From Beijerinckiaceae bacterium (lineage in GTDB: Bacteria > Pseudomonadota > Alphaproteobacteria > Rhizobiales > Beijerinckiaceae), in contig CANGTC010000026.1 in assembly GCA_947456505.1 (NCBI GenBank), forward strand, positions 1 through 32,205: a stretch of DNA of 32,205 nt. Direction: 5' to 3'. The notes under the pieces were generated by a model, which was not told the origin of the DNA, did no database searches, and saw only the letters and a program-made list of their open reading frames with translations. Position numbers and translations under genes: made by a program. Below, piece by piece: positions 25,663 to 32,205 of this stretch. The first letter of the stretch is position 1. Every line of letters starts with the position of its first letter.

Positions 25663-25777
25663 GGCTTGGGTGTAATGGGTAAGAGGCGCATGGGAAAGCG
25701 GGCGACCCATGCTATGCTGGGGTTAAAGGCGCTCACGAGCGGCATCGCGCGCCCACCATAAGGCCCCGACCTCCCCG

Positions 25778-26299
25778 ATGTCCCCCAGCGACAAACGCCC
25801 TCTCCACCGCCGCTTCGCCCGGCCCCTCGCCGATCTCCTCGGCGATACGCTCGATCCCCTGCTCGCCAAGCAGGGCTTCGGCGAGAGCGACACCATTTTG
25901 AACTGGGATGAAATCGCAGGCGAGCGTCTGGCCGCCGTCACCGAGCCCCTGAAGCTGCAATGGCCGTCGCGCGGCGCAAAACGCTCGCCCGACGAGGCCC
26001 TGGAGCCCGCAACCCTCATCCTGCGGGTGGAGGGCGCCTTCGCCATCGAGGTGCAGCATCTCTCCCCGCTTTTGTGCGAGCGCATCAATGGGCGGCTTGG
26101 CTGGCGCTGCGTGGGCAAGATCGCCCTGCGGCAGGGCCCCATCGAGCGCCGCCCTACAGGCCGGACGCGCCCTGCCCCGCCGCCTGCGGAGGCTGTGGCG
26201 GCCGCCAGCAAGCTCGCCGAAGGCGTCACGGACGAGGGACTGCGCGAGGCGCTCACCCGCCTTGGAGCGCGCGTGCTGACAAAACCGCCGGTAAAATGA
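25778..26299 (+). CDS. dciA: DUF721 protein, DciA-type helicase loader
   Basis: A 173-residue protein with the DUF721 domain in its N-terminal two thirds: the LADLLGDTLDPLLAKQGFGE helix, then NWDEIAGERLAAVTEPLKLQW with the conserved tryptophan and G-x-x-x-A pattern, and VEGAFAIEVQHLSPLLCERING. A variable proline/alanine-rich tail follows. DUF721 proteins of the DciA type load the replicative helicase DnaB in bacteria without DnaC. The mutY/dciA/dsbA/smc order is typical of Rhizobiales. DsbA-like gene follows after 103 bp. Confidence 0.88.
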   Translation: MSPSDKRPLHRRFARPLADLLGDTLDPLLAKQGFGESDTILNWDEIAGERLAAVTEPLKLQWPSRGAKRSPDEALEPATLILRVEGAFAIEVQHLSPLLCERINGRLGWRCVGKIALRQGPIERRPTGRTRPAPPPAEAVAAASKLAEGVTDEGLREALTRLGARVLTKPPVK

Positions 26300-26402
26300 G
26301 CGTCAGCGCCCGCGCGCTCTTGCCCCCGCTGCCTCTTCTTGCCACATTCCCGCGCAAGAATCCGAACAAGCGCCCGCAGGCGCCAGCCGTGAAGGAAAAC
26401 CC

Positions 26403-27071
26403 ATGATCTCGTCGTCGCTGAAGACCCGCCGGGCGTTTCTGGAAGCGGCCAGCCTCGCCGCTGGCGCCCTCGCCTTGCCAAGCGCCACCCTGCCAGGTGC
26501 CGCGCTGGCGCAGATGGCCGACTCCGTTTCTGTCGCCGACCTCATGGCTGAGGGCGCCCTGCCTGACGTATGGCTGGGCTCCAAGGACGCCCCCATCACC
26601 ATGATCGAATACGCCTCGATGACCTGCAGCCACTGCGCCCATTTTCACGAGGCGACCTATCCCACCCTGAAGTCCAAATATATCGACACCGGCAAGGTGC
26701 GCTTCACCATTCGGGAATTTCCCTTCGACCCCATCGCCGTGGCCGGCTTCATGGTGGCGCGCTGCGCGGGCGACAAGCGCGAGGCCATGATCGGCCTGCT
26801 CTTCTCCCAGCAGAAGAACTGGGCCTTCTCCGACAAGCCCCTCCAGGGCCTGACTGCGCTGGTCAAGCAGACCGGCATGAGCCAGGAGCGGTTTGACGCC
26901 TGCCTGCAGGACAAGGCCCTCTACGCCAACGTCAACCAGGTCTTCGAGAAGGCCTCGAAGCAATTCCGGGTCGACTCGACCCCCACCTTCTTCATCAATG
27001 GCAAGAAGGTCAGCGGCGCCATGTCGCCGGAGGAATTGGACAAGCAGCTGGAGCCCCTGCTGAAGGGCTGA
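26403..27071 (+). CDS. DsbA-like periplasmic thiol oxidoreductase with Tat-type signal
   Basis: A 222-residue thioredoxin-fold protein. The signal begins KTRRAFLEAASLAAGALAL (twin arginines at 9-10), which suggests Tat export, cleavage near ALAQ (about 37). The active site is C75-S-H-C78 in MTCSHCAHFHE, and the cis-proline loop is STPTFFINGKKV near residue 190. It probably forms or isomerises disulfides in exported proteins, of the DsbA_4/BdbD-like group. The Shine-Dalgarno GAAGGAAA is about 4 bp before the ATG. An export as a folded protein is unusual for DsbA-type enzymes, but the twin-arginine pair is common in this group. Confidence 0.9.
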   Translation: MISSSLKTRRAFLEAASLAAGALALPSATLPGAALAQMADSVSVADLMAEGALPDVWLGSKDAPITMIEYASMTCSHCAHFHEATYPTLKSKYIDTGKVRFTIREFPFDPIAVAGFMVARCAGDKREAMIGLLFSQQKNWAFSDKPLQGLTALVKQTGMSQERFDACLQDKALYANVNQVFEKASKQFRVDSTPTFFINGKKVSGAMSPEELDKQLEPLLKG

Positions 27072-27167
27072 AATGGCCGGGATCTCAGGTGAAACAAGGG
27101 TTTCACACAGGAAAAACCGCGCCCACGCTTGCACCTTCCCGCGTCTTGTGACGCCTTAGGGAGGAAT

Positions 27168-27230
27168 ATGGCGGCCTTCCCGAGCGGGAGGCCCGCCCCT
27201 CCTTGTGTGAGTACGGGACAGGCCAGATGA
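27168..27230 (+). CDS. Possible 20-codon leader peptide overlapping the smc start
   Basis: An ATG at 27168, with GGGAGG 3 bp upstream, opens a 20-codon frame (MAAFPSGRPAPPCVSTGQAR) whose TGA overlaps the smc ATG as ATGA. The 3-bp spacing is short for an ideal ribosome-binding site, and a peptide this small cannot be confirmed by composition. It could couple translation into smc, whose own ribosome-binding site is weak. A strong hairpin spans its first codons. Confidence 0.3.
   Translation: MAAFPSGRPAPPCVSTGQAR
27170..27197 (+). promoter_or_regulatory. Strong stem-loop in the smc leader
   Basis: Twelve-position arms (27170-27181 and 27186-27197) pair with one C-C mismatch and one T-G wobble around a GAGC loop. 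No T-run follows, so it is not an obvious terminator of the DsbA-like gene. It begins at the leader ATG and ends 29 bp before the smc ATG, so it could control leader or smc translation or act as an mRNA stability element. Confidence 0.5.
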
Positions 27231-30200
27231 AATTTGACCGGCTGCGCATCGTCGGTTTCAAGAGCTTTTGCGAGCCGACCGACTTCGTCTTCGAAGCCGG
27301 GCTGACGGGCATCGTCGGCCCCAATGGCTGCGGCAAGTCGAATCTCGTGGAAGCCCTGCGCTGGGTGATGGGCGAGAACTCCTACAAGAACATGCGCGCG
27401 TCCGGCATGGACGACGTCATTTTCTCCGGCTCCGGGGGCCGCCCCGCCCGCAATACGGCGGAAGTGGGCCTTGTGCTCGACAACACAGCCCGCACAGCCC
27501 CCGCCGCCTTCAATGATTCCGAAATTCTGGAAGTGACCCGCCGCATCGAACGCGAGGCGGGCTCGACCTATCGGGTCAACGGCAAGGAAGTGCGCGCCCG
27601 CGACGTGCAACTGCTCTTCGCCGACGCCTCCACCGGCTCGCGCTCCCCCGCCATGGTGCGGCAGGGGCAGATCGGCGAGATCATCTCCGCCAAGCCCCAG
27701 CAACGCCGCCGCATTCTGGAAGAGGCTGCGGGCATCTCAGGGCTGCATTCGCGCCGCCATGAGGCGGAGCTGCGCCTGAAGGCCGCCGAGGAAAACCTCA
27801 CGCGCCTCGAAGACATCATCAAGCAGATCGACAGCCAGAGCGAGAGCCTAAAGCGTCAGGCCCGTCAAGCCAGCCGTTACAAGAACCTCGCCGCCGACAT
27901 CCGCCGGCAGGAGGCGCTGGTCTTCTACATCGGCCACAAGGAGCTGACGGCGGACCTGCAGGAATCCGAGCGCAAGCTTGAGGCTGACACGCTGGAAGTC
28001 GCCGAGCGCACCCGCCAGCAGGCGGAGGCTGCGCGCCTGCAGGCCATCGCCGCCTATGGCCTTCCGGGCCTGCGCGACGAGGAGGCCAAGGCTGGCGCGG
28101 TCCTGCAACGCCTGATCATGGCGCGCGAGCAGCTCGACGGCGAGGAGAAGCGCGCCGGGGAGCGCGCTGCGGAACTCGAGCGCCGCATCGCCCAGCTGAC
28201 ACGCGATCTCGCCCGCGAAACCGCCTTGATCGAGGACGCCGCCAGCGTGCTCGCCAAGCTGGACACCGAGGCCGAAGATCTGGCGGCGCAAGCGGAAGCC
28301 TCCGCCGACATGGATTTCGACGCCAAGGCGAAGCTGGCGGACGCCGAAGGCGCCCTTGCCGACGCCGAGCGCAAGCTGGCCGAATCCCAGACCGCCCTTT
28401 CGGACATCAACGCCCGTCGCGGCGCCCTGGAGCAGGCGCTGGCCGAAGAGGCCCGCCAGCTCAACCGCTTCGAGCAGGAGCTTCTCAGCGTCGAGAACGA
28501 GCTGAACGCGCTGAAGGAAAGCGCTGGCGGCGATGATGAACTCATGGAGGCCGCCGAGGCCCTCGCCATGGCGCAGGACGTCGCGCAGACCGCCGAAGAG
28601 GCCGTGCTGGCCGCCGAGGAGGCCCATGCGGAGGCCAGCGCCGCCGAGGCTGAGGGTCGTGGTCCCCTGGCTGACGCCGAGCGCAAGGCCCAGCGTCTCG
28701 AAACCGAGGTGCGCACCCTCAGCAATCTGCTCGCCAGCGCGGCGAGCGAACTCTGGCCCCCCGTGGTCGAGGAAATGTCCGTCGAGAAGGGCTATGAGGC
28801 TGCGCTGGGCGCGGCCCTTGGCGACGATCTCGACGCCTCCGTCAACGATTCCGCCCCGGCCCATTGGGCGCTGATCGGCGATCCGTCCACCGACGCGCCC
28901 CTGCCCCCGGGCGTGCAGGCCTTCGCCCATCTGGTCAAGGCCCCGCCCGCGCTGGCTCGTCGCCTCGCCCAGATCGGCGTCGTGCTGCGCGGCGACGGCG
29001 CCCAGTTACAGAAGCTGCTGAAACCCGGCCAGCGGCTGGTCTCCAAAGAGGGCGATCTGTGGCGTTGGGACGGCTTCACCGCCGCCGCCGAAGCCCCCAC
29101 CCCCGCCGCCAAACGCCTTGTCGAAAAGAACCGCTTGGGCGAACTCACCATCGAAGCCGCCCGCGCCCGCACCGAGGCCGACGCCTTGAAGGTCGAAGCC
29201 GAACGGCGCCAGTTGGCGCTGCGCGCCGCCGCCAGCGCCGAGGGCGAGGCCCGCCAGGCCGCCCGCGCCAGCCTGCGCGCTGTGGAGGAGGCTCGCGAAC
29301 GTTCTGTTGGTCTGGAGCGCCGCCGCGCTCAGGTGGCCTCCCGCCTCTCCGCCCTGTCGGAGGCCGCAGCCCGCCTGTCCCAGAGCCGCAATGAGGCCGC
29401 AGGCAAGCGCGAGCGCGCTGAACAGGCCCTCGCCGAGCTCGCCCCCACCACCCAGCTCACGGGCCGTCTCGACCGCGCCCGCGCTGGCGCAGCGCAGGCC
29501 CGCGCCGAGGCTGCCGAGGCTAGAGCCGCCGTACAAGGCATGGTGCGCGAAGCCCAGATCCGCGAACAGCGCCGTCAGGCCATCGCCACCGAGCGCCAGT
29601 CTTGGGACGACCGCCGCAGCCGTGCGACCCGCCAGATCGAAGAATTCGACATGCGCATCGAAGAGGCGCGCGAAGAGCAGGAGACCCTCGCCGAAGCGCC
29701 CGATCAATTCCTGCAAAAGCGCCGCGCGCTGATGAACGAGATCGAAGCCGCAGATCAAGCCCGCAAGGAGGCTTCGGACCGTCGCGCCTCCGCTGAAACC
29801 GGGCTGACCGAGGCCGACCAGCTGGCCCGCGCTTGCCTTGATGGCATGAGCGCCGCCCGCGAGGAACGCGCCCGCACGGAAGCGCGGCTGGAGGGCCTGC
29901 GCGCCCGCCACGAAACCATGGTCCGCGCCATCGCCACAGATCTGGAATGCGAGCCCCATGGGCTGGCCGAGCTGGCGGGCGTGGAGCCTGGCCAGGACCT
30001 GCCTGCGCTGGACGTGGTGGAGCGCAAGCTCGAAAGCCTCAAGGCTGATCGCGAACGTCTCGGCGCCGTCAATCTTCGCGCTGATGACGAACTCGCGGAG
30101 GTCGAGCAGAAGCAGACCCAGCTCACCACCGAGCGTGACGATCTGACCGAAGCGATCCGCAAATTGCGTATCGCCATCCAGAGCCTCAACAAGGAAGGCC

Positions 30201-30685
30201 GCGAGCGCCTGCTGGCCGCCTTCGATGTGGTCAACGGCCACTTCAAGGAGCTGTTCACCACGCTCTTTGGCGGCGGCTCCGCAGAGCTGCAACTTGTGGA
30301 GTCCGAGGATCCGCTGGAAGCGGGCCTCGAAATCATGGCCCGCCCGCCCGGCAAGAAGCCGCAGACCATGACCCTGCTCTCGGGCGGCGAACAGGCGCTG
30401 ACCGCCATGTCGCTGATCTTCGCGGTGTTCCTCACCAATCCCTCGCCGATCTGCGTGCTTGACGAAGTGGACGCGCCGCTCGACGACTCCAATGTGGAGC
30501 GCTTCTGCGATCTGCTGGAGGAGATGCGCAAGCGCACCGACACGCGCTTTGTCACCATCACACACAACCCCATCACCATGGCCCGCATGGACCGCCTGTT
30601 CGGCGTCACCCAGGCGGAGCGCGGCGTGTCGCAATTGGTGAGCGTGGATCTGGGCCAAGCGGAGACGCTGATCGCGGCGGAGTGA
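27227..30685 (+). CDS. smc: Chromosome segregation ATPase SMC
   Basis: A 1152-residue SMC protein of normal length. Walker A is GPNGCGKS (31-38) at the N-terminus; two long coiled-coil arms (about 170-500 and 650-960) flank a hinge (about 505-620); the C-terminal head has the LSGGEQAL signature (about 1050) and Walker B CVLDEVDAPLDD (about 1075-1087). Arms are very rich in Ala, Glu and Arg. It dimerises at the hinge, binds ScpA/ScpB, and organises the chromosome. The ATG at 27227 begins MKFDRLRIVGFKSF, the universal start; an upstream TTG frame is not needed. A leader frame and hairpin precede it, a bidirectional terminator follows. Confidence 0.98.
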   Translation: MKFDRLRIVGFKSFCEPTDFVFEAGLTGIVGPNGCGKSNLVEALRWVMGENSYKNMRASGMDDVIFSGSGGRPARNTAEVGLVLDNTARTAPAAFNDSEILEVTRRIEREAGSTYRVNGKEVRARDVQLLFADASTGSRSPAMVRQGQIGEIISAKPQQRRRILEEAAGISGLHSRRHEAELRLKAAEENLTRLEDIIKQIDSQSESLKRQARQASRYKNLAADIRRQEALVFYIGHKELTADLQESERKLEADTLEVAERTRQQAEAARLQAIAAYGLPGLRDEEAKAGAVLQRLIMAREQLDGEEKRAGERAAELERRIAQLTRDLARETALIEDAASVLAKLDTEAEDLAAQAEASADMDFDAKAKLADAEGALADAERKLAESQTALSDINARRGALEQALAEEARQLNRFEQELLSVENELNALKESAGGDDELMEAAEALAMAQDVAQTAEEAVLAAEEAHAEASAAEAEGRGPLADAERKAQRLETEVRTLSNLLASAASELWPPVVEEMSVEKGYEAALGAALGDDLDASVNDSAPAHWALIGDPSTDAPLPPGVQAFAHLVKAPPALARRLAQIGVVLRGDGAQLQKLLKPGQRLVSKEGDLWRWDGFTAAAEAPTPAAKRLVEKNRLGELTIEAARARTEADALKVEAERRQLALRAAASAEGEARQAARASLRAVEEARERSVGLERRRAQVASRLSALSEAAARLSQSRNEAAGKRERAEQALAELAPTTQLTGRLDRARAGAAQARAEAAEARAAVQGMVREAQIREQRRQAIATERQSWDDRRSRATRQIEEFDMRIEEAREEQETLAEAPDQFLQKRRALMNEIEAADQARKEASDRRASAETGLTEADQLARACLDGMSAAREERARTEARLEGLRARHETMVRAIATDLECEPHGLAELAGVEPGQDLPALDVVERKLESLKADRERLGAVNLRADDELAEVEQKQTQLTTERDDLTEAIRKLRIAIQSLNKEGRERLLAAFDVVNGHFKELFTTLFGGGSAELQLVESEDPLEAGLEIMARPPGKKPQTMTLLSGGEQALTAMSLIFAVFLTNPSPICVLDEVDAPLDDSNVERFCDLLEEMRKRTDTRFVTITHNPITMARMDRLFGVTQAERGVSQLVSVDLGQAETLIAAE

Positions 30686-30714
30686 AGCGTGGCGCAGCCA
30701 CGCAGCCCACAAGC

Positions 30715-30751
30715 AAAAAGCCCCGAAGCGATGCTCCGGGGCGTTTGTTTT
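30715..30751. terminator. Bidirectional terminator between smc and atpF
   Basis: GCCCCG pairs with CGGGGC around an inner AGC-GAT-GCT hairpin (30720-30742) with one mismatch. AAAAA precedes it on the left (a U-run for leftward atp transcripts) and GTTTGTTTTG follows on the right (for smc). It lies in the 85-bp gap between the two convergent genes. Confidence 0.85.
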
Positions 30752-30770
30752 GTCTGGTCGAAAGGCCTGA

Positions 30771-31256
30771 TCAGTTCATCAAACGCTTCACGTCGTCGAT
30801 GCCCTTGGTGATGAATTCGTTTCCACCGGGGCCGCTCAACTGGGCGCGCAGCACGATTTCCGCAGCCTTCACAGCGGCGTCGACGGCGGAAGCGCGCACT
30901 TCGGAGGTGGCCTGAGACTCCGCCATGAGGATCTGCGCCTCGGCCTGCTTGCGATGGCGCTCGACGAAGTCGATCATGCGCTGCGAGGTTTCCTCAGCGA
31001 GAAGCTCGGCTTCCCTGCGAGCCTGCGCGACGATGGAGGCCGCCTGGGCCTCAGCCTCGACAAGCTTGGCCTGATAGGCTTCCAGAAGGGCCTTGGCCTC
31101 GGCGCGCATGCGGCGCGCCTCCTCCAGCTCGCCGGCGATGCTGGCGATGCGGCCATCAAGAGCGCCGGTGATGGTCTTGTGCACGCCCAGATAGCCCAAC
31201 AGCAGCACGAAGAGGACAAAGCCGACAGCGACGAAAAGTTCAGCGTTCAATTCCAT
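30771..31256 (-). CDS. atpF: ATP synthase F0 subunit b
   Basis: A 161-residue protein: one N-terminal membrane helix (about 5-26, LFVAVGFVLFVLLLGYLG) and then a long charged, alanine-rich helix that forms the peripheral stalk. The ATG at 31256 has GGAG 6 bp upstream; a GTG one codon earlier is also possible. It pairs with the b' subunit encoded 12 bp upstream, the arrangement of alphaproteobacteria and phototrophs. It is the last gene of the atpB-atpE-b'-b unit and ends at the bidirectional terminator. Confidence 0.95.
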   Translation of the reverse strand: MELNAELFVAVGFVLFVLLLGYLGVHKTITGALDGRIASIAGELEEARRMRAEAKALLEAYQAKLVEAEAQAASIVAQARREAELLAEETSQRMIDFVERHRKQAEAQILMAESQATSEVRASAVDAAVKAAEIVLRAQLSGPGGNEFITKGIDDVKRLMN

Positions 31257-31268
31257 CACAGGCTCCGC

Positions 31269-31823
31269 TCAGGCGATCTTGACGGTGGAGATGGCGCTGG
31301 CGATGCTGGAGGCATCGGGCGTCTTGCCGGTCAGTTGCTGGACGATGGCGGACGCGGCCTCAGCCGCGATCTCTTCCACATTATGCATGGCCCGCTCCTT
31401 GGCTGCGGCGATCCGCAGCTCGGCGGCGACGAGGCGCTCGTGGAGATCCTGCTCAAGCGTCTTGCGTTGTTCGACCGCCTCATGGGCCAGCCGGATATGG
31501 GTCTCTTCAGCCAGCGCCTGGGCGCGCGCCCGAGCCTCGGTGATCAGCTGCTCGCACAGGGCCCCGGCCGTCTCAGCCTGCTTCTGCAGGGAGACCGAAT
31601 AGTCAAGATCGCCTGAAACGGTGGCCTGACGATCCTCGAGAATGGCCGCGATGCGCGGCAGGGCCACGCGCGACATCAGGAGGTAAAGCACGCCAAAGGT
31701 CAGCGCCAGCCAGATGAGCTGCGAGCTGAAATGATGGGTGTCGAACGGAGGAAACACGTCCGAGTGGGGAGCGCCACCGTGGGCCTGTGTCCCGGTCGTG
31801 TGGCTGTCGTGTTCAGTCGCCAT
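31269..31823 (-). CDS. atpG: ATP synthase F0 subunit b'
   Basis: A 184-residue b-type subunit with a longer, histidine-rich N-terminus (residues 1-30) before the membrane helix (about 33-53, LIWLALTFGVLYLLMSRVAL), then a long amphipathic helix. The F-P-P-F-D-x-x-x-F-x-S-Q-L-I-W segment is typical of b' subunits. It forms a b/b' heterodimer stalk holding F1 to F0. Naming varies: in some genomes b' is called atpF' or atpX, and atpG elsewhere means the gamma subunit. Its ribosome-binding site is weak, in contrast with atpE's strong one. Confidence 0.94.
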   Translation of the reverse strand: MATEHDSHTTGTQAHGGAPHSDVFPPFDTHHFSSQLIWLALTFGVLYLLMSRVALPRIAAILEDRQATVSGDLDYSVSLQKQAETAGALCEQLITEARARAQALAEETHIRLAHEAVEQRKTLEQDLHERLVAAELRIAAAKERAMHNVEEIAAEAASAIVQQLTGKTPDASSIASAISTVKIA

Positions 31824-31860
31824 GGGTTGAATCCGTCAGAAGCGCCGGAGAAACAGATAT

Positions 31861-31887
31861 GGCCCGCACGCCAGAGGCGCGCGGGCC
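31861..31887 (-). promoter_or_regulatory. Strong hairpin in the atpE-b' intergenic region
   Basis: GGCCCGC-A-CGCC, loop AGA, GGCG-C-GCGGGCC: eleven G-C pairs with one internal mismatch. It begins 7 bp after the atpE stop codon and has no U-run. It resembles mRNA-protecting or partial-termination hairpins that let the c subunit gene, needed in many copies per enzyme, be expressed above its neighbours. Confidence 0.65.
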
Positions 31888-31894
31888 GACGTGG

Positions 31895-32125
31895 TTACTT
31901 CACCACGAAGAGCAGGATCAGCGCGACAAGGAACGCGAAGATGCCGAGGCCTTCCGCGAGCGCGGCGCCGATGAACGCGCGGCCGAACTGGCCGTCAGCG
32001 GCCGACGGGTTGCGCAGGGCGCCCGAGAGGAAGCTGCCGAAAATCGTGCCCACGCCGATGGCGGCGGCGCCCATTCCGATGGCGGCGATGCCGGCGCCGA
32101 TGTACTTGGCTGCGGTGGGATCCAT
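31895..32125 (-). CDS. atpE: ATP synthase F0 subunit c
   Basis: A 76-residue proteolipid with two membrane helices joined by the polar loop R38-N39-P40. The first helix is rich in Gly/Ala repeats. The proton-binding carboxylate is E58 in [10 protein letters not shown]; the surrounding residues look proton-type rather than sodium-type. It forms the rotating c-ring. A near-ideal AAGGAG ribosome-binding site lies 7 bp upstream, consistent with high expression. Confidence 0.97.
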   Translation of the reverse strand: MDPTAAKYIGAGIAAIGMGAAAIGVGTIFGSFLSGALRNPSAADGQFGRAFIGAALAEGLGIFAFLVALILLFVVK

Positions 32126-32181
32126 TTGAAAACTCCTTAGGTTGGTTTTTTTGAGCCGACCGGTTTGTTGTTCAATATTTA

Positions 32182-32205
32182 TCAGTGGCCCGGGTGGATT
32201 GCGTC
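32182..32205 (-). CDS. atpB: ATP synthase F0 subunit a, last seven residues (cut by window edge)
   Basis: On the minus strand the window edge enters a frame reading DAIHPGH followed by TGA. This is the characteristic C-terminus of alphaproteobacterial AtpB, and atpB-atpE is the universal order. The rest of the gene lies to the right. A 56-bp gap separates it from atpE. Confidence 0.8.
   Translation of the reverse strand, partial: DAIHPGH

Noticed and set aside
29006-30712. 568-codon open frame opposite smc
   Set aside because: Antisense of the SMC arms and head; the repetitive Ala/Gly/Leu content follows from the coiled-coil codons.

Overview
The window looks like chromosomal DNA of a GC-rich alphaproteobacterium, most likely Hyphomicrobiales (Rhizobiales). 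The main reasons are a CcrM-type GANTC methyltransferase, an F-type ATP synthase with both a b' and a b subunit gene, the gene run mutY / dciA (DUF721) / dsbA-like / smc, and a tail-anchored protein of a kind common in that order. No tRNA, rRNA, CRISPR array, insertion sequence or prophage gene is visible. No stretch longer than about 235 bp lacks a gene.

Left part (1-10.3 kb) is accessory and metabolic. A truncated cupin gene ends at a strong terminator. Leftward from 5.2 kb run a LysR regulator, a complete tripartite tricarboxylate transporter set (tctC, tctB, tctA) and a short PhnA-like gene. Divergent from lysR is a three-gene set, doxX-like, pirin, wrbA, which looks like an electrophile or quinone stress operon. 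Then come three consecutive leftward genes for periplasmic solute-binding proteins (Bug, ABC/NMT1-type, Bug) with no permease or ATPase nearby. The first of them in transcription order has lost its stop codon next to a 7-bp tandem duplication.

Middle part (10.4-20.2 kb), leftward: ETF-ubiquinone oxidoreductase, an MFS transporter, acrylyl-CoA reductase-like AcuI, a small arginine-rich protein and a Gre-family factor. Rightward: an unusual uracil-DNA glycosylase homologue lacking the conserved motif-B histidine, a YpfJ-type zinc metallopeptidase, moaB, and a radical SAM protein related to spore photoproduct lyase with a candidate LexA (SOS) box upstream. Two poorly known proteins (a glycosyltransferase-like one and a tail-anchored one) lie on the opposite strand.

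Right part (20.4-32.2 kb) is conserved housekeeping: rnhB; ccrM with a CtrA-like box and two GANTC sites at its 5' end; an EamA transporter; a VOC protein; a small acidic protein coupled to mutY; dciA; a Tat-signal DsbA-like protein; smc; and, convergent with smc across a bidirectional terminator, the end of the atp operon (atpB 3' end, atpE, b', b). Much of this part concerns DNA maintenance and the cell cycle (RNase HII, CcrM, MutY, DciA, SMC).

I do not see a clear new multi-gene system. The most interesting signals are small: the SOS-box/radical SAM pairing, the altered uracil-DNA glycosylase, the duplication-frameshifted Bug gene, a hairpin and short leader reading frame overlapping the smc start, paired palindromes upstream of tctC, and the hairpin just after atpE.
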